From a virus, in the IMG/VR virus record IMGVR_UViG_3300045107_000413, positions 58,513 to 122,512 of that record: a DNA stretch of 64,000 nucleotides, one strand, 5' to 3'. The position numbers were made by a program, and so were the translations under genes. Shown in pieces: positions 47,021 through 55,749 of the stretch. The notes under the pieces are model-generated. The model was not told the DNA's origin, made no database searches, and was given only the letters and a program-made list of their open reading frames with translations. The stretch's first letter is position 1; each line of letters opens with the position of its first letter.

Positions 47021-47343
47021 TACGCTTGCTCCTCAACTGGCTCCCATCCCTGCTCTATCGGGAATTGCCGCACCGCTAACCACTCATACAGTTCGTCCCT
47101 GCTCATGTTCAGGCTGATATAGTGCGCCTCCTGTGCAACTACCGGCGCGCCCATGCCCTTGCCTGCTTCCCGGTGCGGATACGTCACGGCAAAGACGGCC
47201 ACCTGGTAGGTCTGTCCACCCTGTGTCACCAGCACGTGATAGCGTTTGACGGGAAAGAGGACGAGCAAGCCCGTCACATAATCCCACGTCTCTGCCTGCT
47301 GCTTGCTGGAGAGGGTGAGGGCGCGTTCCAGCCCTATACTCAT
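47020..47343 (-). CDS. 107-residue protein
   Basis: Beta-rich with VLFPVKRYHVLVTQGG and a WLAVRQFPIEQGWEPVEE end. Overlaps neighbours by 1-4 bases. No family. Confidence 0.52.
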   Translation of the reverse strand: MSIGLERALTLSSKQQAETWDYVTGLLVLFPVKRYHVLVTQGGQTYQVAVFAVTYPHREAGKGMGAPVVAQEAHYISLNMSRDELYEWLAVRQFPIEQGWEPVEEQA

Positions 47344-47588
47344 GCCTGCTCTCCTTGCGGCTTTGTGCGCGCCGCCTTCTTTGCCAGATTACGCGCGTAG
47401 CACTCCCCGCAAAAATAGATGGTCACACCGCAGAGGCCGGCAAACGCGCCACTCATGCGGTACTGAAGTTCTGCCTCTGCTGTACAGTCCGTAGTCGCGC
47501 ACTGCCGCAAGAGGCGGGTTTGCAGGTCAATGACGGGTGCCTGTGCGGCAGGGGACTGCTCCCGCCTGCTCAGAAAGGGTAATCGCAT
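47340..47588 (-). CDS. 82-residue Cys-rich protein
   Basis: CATTDCTAEAEL and CGVTIYFCGECYARNLAKKA; four Cys around a possible zinc site. No family. Confidence 0.55.
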   Translation of the reverse strand: MRLPFLSRREQSPAAQAPVIDLQTRLLRQCATTDCTAEAELQYRMSGAFAGLCGVTIYFCGECYARNLAKKAARTKPQGEQA

Positions 47589-47659
47589 ACATGCCTCCCT
47601 GAAAGTGGTATTTCTTCATACAACGAACGGGGAGGCGCGGGTAGCACGCTGAATGCTTG

Positions 47660-47682
47660 TGTAACTTTATGGATGAGTTACA
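47660..47682. repeat. inverted repeat at the recombinase 3' end (possible core site)
   Basis: TGTAAC, 11 bases, GTTACA. It overlaps the stop of the tyrosine recombinase, where an attachment core might lie. Only six bases per arm, so weak. Confidence 0.25.
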
Positions 47683-48583
47683 ATCTGATGTAATCAACGG
47701 CATTATCATCAAGATTCAGTTTGCGCTTCTGATAGCGTTCCGTCGTGCGCGGGTCTTCATGTCCGGCGGCATACTGTACCTGCATGAGACTTGCCCCCTC
47801 TTCCAGTGCCAGTGTAATAAAAGTTGCACGCAGGGCATGAGGGCTGAGGTGCAGGATGCCGATCTTTGCCCCGTAGTGCTTTACTAACCGCTCAATAAAC
47901 TTGTCGCTTATCTGCGCCCCTGTCGGTTTCCCCCAGCGGTCATAGCCGGTAAACAGTGGACTCGATAGGGGTGCGTCCTGTCTGCCTGCCGCCACAAGAT
48001 ATGCAGTAATGGCCCGATGGACGATCACAGGGAGTTTCACGATGCGCCGCTTGTTGCCCTTGCCGTGCTGAATACTCAGGACGTGATACCCCTGCTCTAT
48101 TGTCATATCCCCAATGTGTAACCCCGCGCACTCAGTACGCCGGATGCCGGTGTAGAGGAGCAGGGTCACAACAGCATAGGCCAGTACCCCGCGCTCATGG
48201 GTCATGTCAATAGCGGCAAGTAACGCCCGCGCCTGTGCTTTCTCAAGGGCAATGTAGGGCGTCTCATTGGCAACCTTGAAGCCCTTGACCCCCACAAACG
48301 GATTTTTCTCCCGCTTGCCTGCCTTGATCTGCTCCTCAAGAAGTCTTCGCGCAACAGAGAGCATACGCTTTGCGGTAGCAGGTTCATATCTTTCCGAGAG
48401 GTATGCACGATAGGCAACGGCATCTGAGTACAGGAGAGACGCAGGAGAGAGATCACATTCCAGCAACCAGAGGGCAAACACTTTTGCGTCATGCTCATAA
48501 ATGCGTTTAGAGCGTTTGCTCAGTTGCCCCGTCGCATCTTGAAGAGACTGTGAGAAATCAAGCATTGTTGGAAGATTGCTCAT
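47678..48583 (-). CDS. tyrosine recombinase (XerC/D-like)
   Basis: 301 residues. N-terminal SAM-like core-binding domain (residues 10-110), catalytic domain with TGIRRTECAGL (Arg I), GKGNKRR (Lys), HALRATF (His-x-x-Arg), AGHEDPRTTERYQ (His and Tyr). All six catalytic residues are visible. Possible integrase or resolvase; the phage has a second one at 62267. Confidence 0.9.
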   Translation of the reverse strand: MSNLPTMLDFSQSLQDATGQLSKRSKRIYEHDAKVFALWLLECDLSPASLLYSDAVAYRAYLSERYEPATAKRMLSVARRLLEEQIKAGKREKNPFVGVKGFKVANETPYIALEKAQARALLAAIDMTHERGVLAYAVVTLLLYTGIRRTECAGLHIGDMTIEQGYHVLSIQHGKGNKRRIVKLPVIVHRAITAYLVAAGRQDAPLSSPLFTGYDRWGKPTGAQISDKFIERLVKHYGAKIGILHLSPHALRATFITLALEEGASLMQVQYAAGHEDPRTTERYQKRKLNLDDNAVDYIRL

Positions 48584-49010
48584 GACGTACCCTCTCTATT
48601 CCGTCTGACACTCGTTTGAGCAGGTCTGGATGATGCCTCCCTTTTACCACATTGCATTCTCTACAGGCAGGAACGCAGTTATCCTGTGTTGTCCCTTTTG
48701 TTCCATGATGGAGAGGGACGATATGCTCTAACTCCTCATAAGGCTCACCACAATAGGCACAGCAATAGCGATACTTCTCAAGAGTTGCCAGCCATTCTGA
48801 AAGCAGCAGGGTTGCTGGTAAGAGACGTTCCCGCGCACGGGCATTCGCCAACTGGACAATACGCGCCTCACGTTTATAGCGAGTACGCAATGCCTCTTCC
48901 CGTTGATGCATTTCTATGATACGCTGCCCCGCCTCGATGACCTTCATCAATCCATCGAGAAACTGAAAGAATCGCTCAGACTCAAAGAACTGCTTGATTT
49001 TCTCTCGCAT
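48558..49010 (-). CDS. HNH endonuclease
   Basis: 150 residues. CCAYCGEPYEELEHIVPLHHG and NCVPACRECNVVKGRH give a full HNH. N-terminal coiled helix (REKIKQFFESERFFQFLDGLMKV cut). Paralogue of the protein at 42826. Overlaps the recombinase start. Confidence 0.85.
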   Translation of the reverse strand: MREKIKQFFESERFFQFLDGLMKVIEAGQRIIEMHQREEALRTRYKREARIVQLANARARERLLPATLLLSEWLATLEKYRYCCAYCGEPYEELEHIVPLHHGTKGTTQDNCVPACRECNVVKGRHHPDLLKRVSDGIERVRHEQSSNNA

Positions 49011-49052
49011 CTTTTTTACCCTCTCCTGTCTGTAAACGCAAATTTACGGACG

Positions 49053-49682
49053 CTACATCGATCTATTTTTACTCATCGATACGCCTGTGTCAAGCCCCTC
49101 TATACAACAATCTCGCTGCGCCTCTCTCACCCTCTCACCCGCAACCCCTTCTGCAAATGCAGCGACCTGTGCCAGCAATGCCTCTCTCTCCCCGCTGTTG
49201 TCGATAACCGTGCAGGGAACCGTTGCGGGCGGGGTCTGCACGCGGTAGTAGCCGGTGAGGATGTCCTGTGGGATGAGGTGACCGCCGCGTGCGGCGCGTT
49301 CTGTGCAGCGTGCCGTACAGCAGGCAAGGGGCGCATCCACAAAGAGGGGATGGAGCGATGCGGCAAAGGCAGGCGAGAAGCAGGAGAGCGCCGCGTCATA
49401 GTCGGCGTGGGCAATTTCGAGGAGCAGGTGAGAGGCATGGAATACTGCCAGGCGCGCCGTTGCCATTTGTTCCAGGCGGAGGAGGCAGGCGGGGTAGATC
49501 GCGTAGTCCATCACGCGAAAGCCGCCGGTGACCGGCTCCCACCAGTCAGCAGACTCGTAATGCATTTGTTCAAGGGCGGCATACTCACAGAGATGCAGGC
49601 TCTCCCCGGCAAGCATCCCCTGCAAGAGCGCGGCAATGGTAGACTTGCCGGAGCCGGGGCGACCCATGATGAGGATGTTCAT
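49053..49682 (-). CDS. P-loop NTP kinase-like protein
   Basis: 209 residues, ATG at 49682. MGRPGSGKSTIAALLQGML is a Walker A at residue 5-19, followed by a kinase-like layout (HLCEYAALEQMHY, ARLAVFHASHLLLEI). C-terminal CCTARCTERAARGG lid-like. Possibly a deoxynucleotide or polynucleotide kinase. The end at 49053 is near a non-coding 40-base gap. Confidence 0.72.
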   Translation of the reverse strand: MNILIMGRPGSGKSTIAALLQGMLAGESLHLCEYAALEQMHYESADWWEPVTGGFRVMDYAIYPACLLRLEQMATARLAVFHASHLLLEIAHADYDAALSCFSPAFAASLHPLFVDAPLACCTARCTERAARGGHLIPQDILTGYYRVQTPPATVPCTVIDNSGEREALLAQVAAFAEGVAGERVREAQRDCCIEGLDTGVSMSKNRSM

Positions 49683-49831
49683 GGCTGTTTGCCCCGGCTT
49701 TCCCGCTCCTGCTGTTTGCGCAAAACGATATACTCCGCAAATGCTACCCATCGTTCCAGGATAGCTTCCCATTCTTTCTTACGGGCATAGCGTTCCCGTC
49801 GTTTTCTCTTGCGTTCCTCTTTTGTTTGCAT
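49679..49831 (-). CDS. 50-residue basic coiled peptide
   Basis: ATG at 49831; the stop overlaps the next start (ATGA). Very basic (TKEERKRKRRERYARKKEW) then a helix. Possibly RNA/DNA binding. Confidence 0.42.
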   Translation of the reverse strand: MQTKEERKRKRRERYARKKEWEAILERWVAFAEYIVLRKQQERESRGKQP

Positions 49832-49858
49832 GAATTATCCTTTCATGAACCTGTTTAG

Positions 49859-50080
49859 TTATTCGCCTCCGGTATGGGTAATGGCCCCACATGCCCCGCA
49901 GGGAACGTACAGGCGATGCCACTCCCGACACGCAAAACAGAGCAGCACGCCCTCATACAAGGCAAGGCACTCCTCACAAAAGCGATGCCCGCAATGGGCG
50001 CAGGCGCGTATCTCTCCTGGGCTACCAAAAATCAGGCAGTTGTGGCAACCGAGTGCCAGGATATACTTCTTTGGCATCAT
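49859..50080 (-). CDS. zinc-ribbon protein
   Basis: 73 residues, ATGATG at 50080 after GGAGGAAGC. CHNC, CAHCGHRFCEEC and CFAC and CGAC motifs: several zinc ribbons in sequence. Typical small phage zinc protein. Confidence 0.7.
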   Translation of the reverse strand: MMPKKYILALGCHNCLIFGSPGEIRACAHCGHRFCEECLALYEGVLLCFACREWHRLYVPCGACGAITHTGGE

Positions 50081-50307
50081 GCTTCCTCCTCTACTACCAG
50101 TCGGTAGCGACATGCCAGATCGGGCAACTCCTCTATCAGCCCCTTGCGCTGCAACTCTTCCAGCGCGGCGTCATAGACCGTGCCAGGTATCCTTGTATGG
50201 AACTCAGTGCGGGAGACGCCGAGGGCATCTGCCATGTCCCAATCCGCCAGATACGCCGCCTTTGTGATGAGTAGGATACGCAAGATATCCCAGGCTAGTT
50301 TGCTCAT
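50077..50307 (-). CDS. winged-helix-like small protein
   Basis: 76 residues, SKLAWDILRILLITKAAYLADWDMADALGVSRTEFHTR shows an HTH, YDAALEELQRKGLIEELPD a wing. A DNA-binding repressor-like domain. Coupled at both ends. Confidence 0.6.
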   Translation of the reverse strand: MSKLAWDILRILLITKAAYLADWDMADALGVSRTEFHTRIPGTVYDAALEELQRKGLIEELPDLACRYRLVVEEEA

Positions 50308-50822
50308 GCCTGCTTCTCCTTCTCTGCCGCCTCACTGAGCAGAGAGACCACAAAGCCCAGGTTATTGCAGCAGATGCAGGCCACTTCCCGCGCATCCAGC
50401 GCCGCCTGCACGGCTGCAAGATTTTCGCTCTGGTCATCGACAAACAGCACCTCATCCACTGCTGCATGCCCGTCAAGGTACTTTAACACCTCTTCTGTTT
50501 TGAGAACAGGTGACTTGCGATAATCCCCGTCCTTGCGCATCAGGAGCGTATGCCACTGTACACCCGCGTCAATGAGGCATGCTCTTGTGGCCTGCCGCAG
50601 TTGCTCAGGGCGTCCTGTCAGCAGCACGATCTGATAGCCCAGATGATGCATGAGGCGGGAAAGGGCCTGTGCAGCACCGTCTATAGGGCTATCCAGTGCA
50701 AGCAGGGCGGGGTCAAGGAATATCTTCCAGTTGACTGAGGCATCAGGCTTGCGGGCGCGCTCAAGACGAGCAAATATGTCACAAATCACGCCGTCAATGT
50801 CAATGAAACAGACCTTCGTCAA
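50304..50822 (-). CDS. HAD-superfamily phosphatase (TTG start)
   Basis: 172 residues. The TTG at 50822 follows GAAGGAG, fits the four-base overlap with the upstream stop, and gives VCFIDIDGVICD as N-terminus (motif I DxDG). LLTGRPEQLR is motif II (Thr) and VDEVLFVDDQSENL motif IV. Resembles the 3' phosphatase of phage polynucleotide kinases. A possible partner of the P-loop kinase at 49053. Confidence 0.78.
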   Translation of the reverse strand: MTKVCFIDIDGVICDIFARLERARKPDASVNWKIFLDPALLALDSPIDGAAQALSRLMHHLGYQIVLLTGRPEQLRQATRACLIDAGVQWHTLLMRKDGDYRKSPVLKTEEVLKYLDGHAAVDEVLFVDDQSENLAAVQAALDAREVACICCNNLGFVVSLLSEAAEKEKQA

Positions 50823-51043
50823 GACGGTGCTCCTTCTCTCTTTGCAAACGGTTGCCATGTCTCTAGCAGGATGCGCAACTCCTGCGGGATGTGGTCATAG
50901 GCTACTGAACCGTCAAAGTCATAGGCCACGATGCCGACATCCTTCACAAAGCCGTTCACGGCATGATGGTTCGGGTTGATGGCATCAATACGCACCTCAT
51001 GGCCGTTCTGGGTGCGGTAGATGCCAGGACGTAAAACGTTCAT
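50819..51043 (-). CDS. 74-residue small protein
   Basis: Beta-strand rich (GIYRTQNGHEVRIDAI, GIVAYDFDGSVAYDH). No family. Directly upstream of the HAD gene. Confidence 0.5.
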   Translation of the reverse strand: MNVLRPGIYRTQNGHEVRIDAINPNHHAVNGFVKDVGIVAYDFDGSVAYDHIPQELRILLETWQPFAKREGAPS

Positions 51044-51120
51044 GTTTCTCCTTCTCTCTCACAGACAAGGGCAGCATCTCCTACCCCTGTCTCATCCTAC
51101 TTCACTACTGCCGCCTGTTC

Positions 51121-52167
51121 TCACGCCTGCTCTGCCGCGTACTCCGCAATGGCTAACTCGACCATATGCACCTCATCGGGGCTAAAGGAGGAGGCGACGG
51201 CTGATGCCAGAATGGGGCGATCTAAGACTTCCCCGGCTTTCTCCGCAAAGGACTCCGCCGTATTCTTACACCAGCCTGCCTTCACGCCCTTGTTGAAGAT
51301 GCGCAATACGTCCTCACGGGAGGCGGGAGCCTCTGTTGGCTGTACCGGTGAGGGCGCAGGCTCACTCGCTTTGCTGGCGCGGTACTCTTGTGTCAGTTGT
51401 CCGATGAGGTCTTTTGCCTGAACATAGGTGAGGGCGTTCAGGTTCTCCGGTTCCGGCTTGCCGAGCCGCTCACAGAGCTTCAGGATACTTGTCTTCTGTT
51501 GCTCTGTTGCATCAACCGGCTCAGGCTTTTCAGGAGTAGGCTGTGGGCGGGATGCAGGGGTGACAGTAGACTCAACGACCGGCCCCGTTGGCACGGGGTT
51601 ATCTGCCTGCTCCATCTCTTCCTGTGTATAGACGCCTGCCATTTCCGCAGGGAAGGCGCGGCGCAGGGCCAGGGCCTCACAGACCTTTGCCAGCATGAGG
51701 TCGGGCATCTTTGCCCATAACCCCTGCGGTTGCCCGTCTTTCTTGCGCACCACGTAACTCTCGTACTTGGCAACGGCATAGAGGGGCTGCGCAAAGTCAC
51801 GACGCAGCACCCCCACACGGGCGGCGGCAGGCGGTGCGCTTTCCAGCCAGACATCGAGCCAGATGCCGTCTCTGCCGCACCACTGCGGCCCGATTTGCCC
51901 CGCGTACTTGCCAGAGCGTTCTGCGAGCAGACGATAGCCGTCTATAGACGTTTGCACCGACATCTTCGTGCCGCCAACTGCGCTGTCATAGCGGGAAATG
52001 GCATAGATTTGCCGCGAAATGGGGTCAAGGCCCGTGCGCTTGCAAATCTCGATAAAGAGCAGAAATTCATCATTGGTCACCGTGGGCGCAATCGTCTTGC
52101 GAATGAGCGTCAACTGCTCCTGGGTAAAGGGATTACTACTACGAGTCATGACCGCCTGATTTGCCAT
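51121..52167 (-). CDS. bet: Bet/RecT single-strand annealing protein
   Basis: 348 residues. N-terminal [61 protein letters not shown] and [23 protein letters not shown] are the lambda-Bet-family signature. The C-terminal 150 residues are Pro-rich linker plus a helical extension. It anneals strands during recombination; no exonuclease partner is seen in the window. Confidence 0.9.
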   Translation of the reverse strand: MANQAVMTRSSNPFTQEQLTLIRKTIAPTVTNDEFLLFIEICKRTGLDPISRQIYAISRYDSAVGGTKMSVQTSIDGYRLLAERSGKYAGQIGPQWCGRDGIWLDVWLESAPPAAARVGVLRRDFAQPLYAVAKYESYVVRKKDGQPQGLWAKMPDLMLAKVCEALALRRAFPAEMAGVYTQEEMEQADNPVPTGPVVESTVTPASRPQPTPEKPEPVDATEQQKTSILKLCERLGKPEPENLNALTYVQAKDLIGQLTQEYRASKASEPAPSPVQPTEAPASREDVLRIFNKGVKAGWCKNTAESFAEKAGEVLDRPILASAVASSFSPDEVHMVELAIAEYAAEQA

Positions 52168-52170
52168 GTA

Positions 52171-52494
52171 CTATACCTCTTCTTTCTCTTCAAGTCTTGC
52201 CCATTCTGGGCGTCCGTCAAGTCTGCCGCGCACTTCTACTTCAATCGGCTCGCTACTAACTACCCGTCCATAGCGCCGGTCAGTCTCCCGTCCCAGATAG
52301 TGCGCAAATTTCAGGGTGAGAGCGATCTGCTTTGCCGTTGTCATGCTAACCCCTTCCAGCACCACATAATGCACGGGCCACTCTTGCAAGTAGGTCGCCC
52401 GCACGCCGTAGGTATGCAGGAGCGCGGCGGTGAGAATCTGCGTCTCCTCAAACCGGAAGGGATACGGATTGCGTATCCAGATGGTCACATTCAT
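52171..52494 (-). CDS. 107-residue protein
   Basis: NVTIWIRNPYPFRFEETQILTAALLHTYG start, then LEGVSMTTAKQIALTLKFAHYLGRETDRR. Beta-alpha fold. Linked to bet by three bases. No family. Confidence 0.52.
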   Translation of the reverse strand: MNVTIWIRNPYPFRFEETQILTAALLHTYGVRATYLQEWPVHYVVLEGVSMTTAKQIALTLKFAHYLGRETDRRYGRVVSSEPIEVEVRGRLDGRPEWARLEEKEEV

Positions 52495-52892
52495 GATACT
52501 TCTCCTACTGCCTCCGCAATCAGGCGCAACTCATACGCCTCATCCTTGCGCTTTGCCCCGCCTGCACGCCAGCCATACTTTGCCAACGCAGCACGCTCTG
52601 CCTTATCGGGGTCAATGGCATGGGCGGCAAGCCAGTGCAGGGCTACCGGATACGTCTCATCCTTGCCCTCTGCCGCATCAATACAGGCGGCGTAGTACAA
52701 CACATCCGCCGCCTCATGCAGCACGTGCAAGGGCGTCTTCGTAACCCCTGCTTCCAGCAACTCTTCCTGCTCATGGCGGTACTTTGTGAGCAGGATATGC
52801 AGGGGTTGCAAGCCGTCTACCAGGTCAGTATAGCCCCGGTAGACGGCAATCTGGCGGGCGTAGGTGACGAGGGTTTCTTGTGTATTCATCAT
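52491..52892 (-). CDS. MazG-like nucleotide pyrophosphohydrolase
   Basis: 133 residues. HEQEELLEAGVTK and HEAADVLYYAACIDAA supply the EExxE-type and ExxD-type metal-binding residues of all-alpha NTP-PPase (MazG-like). Phages use these to adjust nucleotide pools. Coupled to the next gene. Confidence 0.7.
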   Translation of the reverse strand: MMNTQETLVTYARQIAVYRGYTDLVDGLQPLHILLTKYRHEQEELLEAGVTKTPLHVLHEAADVLYYAACIDAAEGKDETYPVALHWLAAHAIDPDKAERAALAKYGWRAGGAKRKDEAYELRLIAEAVGEVS

Positions 52893-52932
52893 GTCCTTTC
52901 TGAGAGCAGATCACATCTGCTCCCACATGTGA

Positions 52933-53160
52933 CTATGCCTCATGCTTCTCATGACAGCGGCGCGTCCTTCCCACGACCATCGCAGAGGGCGGCTGCTGAA
53001 TATGGCGGGCATAACTTGCAGGCGTGTAGCCAGGATAGGGTATCAATCGCTGCGCATGGCCGCAATTGAGCGAGACAATCACGGCGCTCTCATCATGGGT
53101 AATGCTCGTCACCTTTGCCATTTTATAGCCTTTATGGTCGGTGTTCCCCGGATTTGCCAT
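52933..53160 (-). CDS. 75-residue beta protein
   Basis: VTSITHDESAVIVSLNCGHAQRLIPYPGYTP and Gly/His residues. Overlap-free gene. No family. Confidence 0.5.
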   Translation of the reverse strand: MANPGNTDHKGYKMAKVTSITHDESAVIVSLNCGHAQRLIPYPGYTPASYARHIQQPPSAMVVGRTRRCHEKHEA

Positions 53161-53162
53161 TA

Positions 53163-53714
53163 CTATGCTCCCTTCTCTTGAGATTGCAAGGCCACGTGAA
53201 TATTTGCCAGCGCCAGCATGATCTGGCGGTAGTACCCCTCGTCAATGCGCCCCGCTTCCAGCCCTCGTTGCAGGTAGAACTCGATTTTGTACCGCAACCG
53301 CTCCAATTCCTGACAGGCTTCTACCAACGCGGGCGCGCTGAGAAAGGCAGGGAGCAAATCACTATTATCCTCATAGACCAGCGCCGCCACATCGATGCCC
53401 TTTGGAGTGTCGCGCATAATGGCGCGGGCGGGTGCGCTATTCAATTCAGAGGGCTTGTAGGTTTCACCCACCCACAGCAACGGGGAAACCTCATGTACCT
53501 CATGCTCTTTGCCGATGAACCGACGCCCCTTGTAGGCAAAAGTGACGGGGAAATCACCCGTCTCAAAGGCACTTTTGCAGGAATTGCACACTTTGATAAC
53601 GGGAAAGCCCCGATAATGCGAACCGAGCAACGTATAGCAATCGGGCTTCTCATCCGGCCCGAAGGGCTGCCATGCCCACGCCGCCTCTTGCTCTTTACAT
53701 GCCTGACATTTCAC
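53163..53714 (-). CDS. 183-residue Cys-rich protein
   Basis: CQACKEQEAAWAWQPFGPDEKPDC and CNSC suggest a zinc ribbon in the N-terminal 45 residues; a helical C-terminus (LERLRYKIEFYLQRGLEAGRI) follows. No family. Confidence 0.6.
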   Translation of the reverse strand: MKCQACKEQEAAWAWQPFGPDEKPDCYTLLGSHYRGFPVIKVCNSCKSAFETGDFPVTFAYKGRRFIGKEHEVHEVSPLLWVGETYKPSELNSAPARAIMRDTPKGIDVAALVYEDNSDLLPAFLSAPALVEACQELERLRYKIEFYLQRGLEAGRIDEGYYRQIMLALANIHVALQSQEKGA

Positions 53715-53804
53715 GTTGTTTCTCTCCTTCTCTCTTGAGGAACTACTTCACACAGCCCCTCATACTATTCTACCATTCTTTATTGCCCGCTTGCTTGCGG
53801 AACC

Positions 53805-54329
53805 TTACCACACCTTTTTCTGTACATGAGAGGGCATGATGTAGGCAACCGTATTGCCCTTGCCCATTGACACCCGCACCGGACACTCCCCGACCGACTT
53901 ATCCCGGTAGTCGATACTCTCAAACAGGAAATTGCTGAGTAGCGAGGCGCAGTCCGCAAACACGTCGAGGTACGCCTGTTCCACGTACACACTGGCCTCA
54001 TCCTCTGCAACGAGCAGGCGGGCATTTTTGCCGCTATCCATCTCCCGCTTGTCATTGCTGACAGAGAGGCGGGCGAGTGCGGGCAAGGCTTCCAGTTTCG
54101 CCCACTGCTCCTGCGTCTCGGTGACCAGACGGGGAATGTCGGTCATGGGATACCGGCGCAAGAGGTCATCCGTTTTGAAGGTGCGGTAGAGGGCGGCAGG
54201 TACTGCCACGAACAGCACCTCCTCATGATAGCCGGAAGGGATGATGCGCACAAAGCGACTGGCCTTGAGCATGGCAAAAAGGGCCTTTTCACGGATGCCG
54301 AACATATTGGCGCGGACGGTCGTAGTCAA
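53805..54329 (-). CDS. 174-residue uncharacterised protein
   Basis: Starts MTTTVRANMFGIREKALF. Mixed alpha-beta. LVAEDEASVYVEQAYLDVFADCASLLSNFLFESIDYRDKS. No family. The interval 53715-53804 is intergenic. Confidence 0.55.
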   Translation of the reverse strand: MTTTVRANMFGIREKALFAMLKASRFVRIIPSGYHEEVLFVAVPAALYRTFKTDDLLRRYPMTDIPRLVTETQEQWAKLEALPALARLSVSNDKREMDSGKNARLLVAEDEASVYVEQAYLDVFADCASLLSNFLFESIDYRDKSVGECPVRVSMGKGNTVAYIMPSHVQKKVW

Positions 54330-54344
54330 CTATTTTCTCCTCTC

Positions 54345-54572
54345 TTAATAGCCGCGACGCCCGCGACCATACATCATTTTCGTATTTGCGGCCCGCTGCG
54401 CGCGGTGTAGGCACGAGCTGCACAGCCAGCGCGGGAATGCCTTTGACCCGGCATTGATGAGTCCTTTCCGGCTCCGGCGTCGGCATTTCTCACAGCACTC
54501 CGGCGCAACCGGCTCAGGGATATCCTCGTCAGATGTATACGGGCCACTGAATGGCCCTACGTCCTCTGGCAT
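54345..54572 (-). CDS. 75-residue zinc protein
   Basis: ATG at 54572, RBS GGAGCAGG. CCEKCRRRSRK and CSSCLHRAQRAA: treble-clef-like zinc. Basic. Confidence 0.6.
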   Translation of the reverse strand: MPEDVGPFSGPYTSDEDIPEPVAPECCEKCRRRSRKGLINAGSKAFPRWLCSSCLHRAQRAANTKMMYGRGRRGY

Positions 54573-54585
54573 GGCCTGCTCCTTC

Positions 54586-54792
54586 CTACAATTGCCGCCC
54601 ATAAAAGAGATTCTCTCCCTCAAAATCAGTCAGCAGACCCGCCGCTAGCGGGAGATTGATGCACTCCTGAAAAAGCGCATCATCTCGATGGCAGGGACAG
54701 GCAAGATCGCTACAGAATGGGCGGGACTCGCTGTGCAGCGGCGCATCCCCGTCCTCATAGGGGATGAACCAGACTACAGGGGACATATCCAT
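54586..54792 (-). CDS. 68-residue zinc protein (FIPYEDG type)
   Basis: ATG at 54792 overlaps the upstream stop. VVWFIPYEDGDAPLHSESRPFCSDLACPCH shows CxxxxCxCH; a family I recall from Ktedonobacteria-type genomes. Confidence 0.55.
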   Translation of the reverse strand: MDMSPVVWFIPYEDGDAPLHSESRPFCSDLACPCHRDDALFQECINLPLAAGLLTDFEGENLFYGRQL

Positions 54793-55043
54793 TACAGCAC
54801 CTCCCGTCGCGTGCAAATGTAAAGACGGCCATCCCTGACCGTCACGGCGTGACACGCGCTACACTCCTCTGCATTGCCGGTACTCTGGTAGGTGTAGGTG
54901 TAGAGGACGGTCACGAGCCATACCGGCTGGCTGACTTCCTCCAGACGCTCTACGCGCTGGACTGAGTGATTGCCGGTGCGCCGTATATTACGTACCAGCG
55001 CGAGGACATATGCCTCAATGTCGGCGCGGGAAAACTCTTCCAT
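54792..55043 (-). CDS. 83-residue protein with CSAC motif
   Basis: DIEAYVLALVRNIRRTGNHSVQRVERLE, then ECSACHAVTVRDG. No family. Confidence 0.5.
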   Translation of the reverse strand: MEEFSRADIEAYVLALVRNIRRTGNHSVQRVERLEEVSQPVWLVTVLYTYTYQSTGNAEECSACHAVTVRDGRLYICTRREVL

Positions 55044-55062
55044 GACTTTCTCCTCTCAGAAA

Positions 55063-55317
55063 CTATTGACCATTCAGATCGGCTTGATATTGCGCCTCTT
55101 CCGCTTGCCAGCGCGCAAGGTACTGCTCTAGCGAGAGCAAACGGATATGACCGGTGCTGGACACATCAATGCCGTGCTTGCGGCAAAAACCAACGGTCAG
55201 GCGCGTGGGAAAACTGCGCGCCCGCCAGAGATACTTTTCCGCCGCTTCCTTATCCAGCCAGGATGCAGGGGAATACGGATGCGCCTCCATCGCCAGCCTC
55301 AATTTCTTCTCTGCCAT
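55063..55317 (-). CDS. 84-residue protein
   Basis: ATG at 55317. HPYSPASWLDKEAAEKYLWRARSF and VGFCRKHGIDVS. Helical. No family. Confidence 0.5.
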   Translation of the reverse strand: MAEKKLRLAMEAHPYSPASWLDKEAAEKYLWRARSFPTRLTVGFCRKHGIDVSSTGHIRLLSLEQYLARWQAEEAQYQADLNGQ

Positions 55318-55333
55318 TTCAATACACCTCTCA

Positions 55334-55735
55334 CTAAAACGGCGGCTCTCCGATCTCCTCATCAGAGAGACCATCACTCCAACAACTACAAAACGGCGGA
55401 TCGGGCTTGCACACGGCCTCTGACCAGCCACAAGCAGAACACCGCTCTTCCGCATCGATATCGAACGCCCATCCGCACTGCGGGCAGCGCCCTTGCCCTG
55501 TGCAAGCCCAGCACTTTATGGGCGGCTCATCGAAGTGGACGCTGTCTTCCAGCCCACTCATGTGGCAGAACTTGCAGCATGTCACGCCGTAGCGCGCCTC
55601 CCATGCCTCATAGACCGCTTCCTGAGCCGTCATTTGCGCGTCACATTCGGGCGTGTGCAGGCGAATGGGAAGCAGGCCAGCATGAAACTCATCCTCGATA
55701 TGGGCAGGGAGGTCATCCACATGAAATCTATCCAT
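55334..55735 (-). CDS. 133-residue multi-zinc-ribbon protein
   Basis: ATG at 55735. CCKFCHM, CWACTGQGRCPQCGWAF, CSACGW, CSCW: three or more zinc ribbons. Acidic. No family. Confidence 0.6.
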   Translation of the reverse strand: MDRFHVDDLPAHIEDEFHAGLLPIRLHTPECDAQMTAQEAVYEAWEARYGVTCCKFCHMSGLEDSVHFDEPPIKCWACTGQGRCPQCGWAFDIDAEERCSACGWSEAVCKPDPPFCSCWSDGLSDEEIGEPPF

Positions 55736-55749
55736 CACCTCACCTCCCC

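Noticed and set aside
47660-47682. A confirmed attachment site
   Set aside because: Arms of six bases can occur by chance. No second copy is seen in the window, so it is listed only as a weak candidate.
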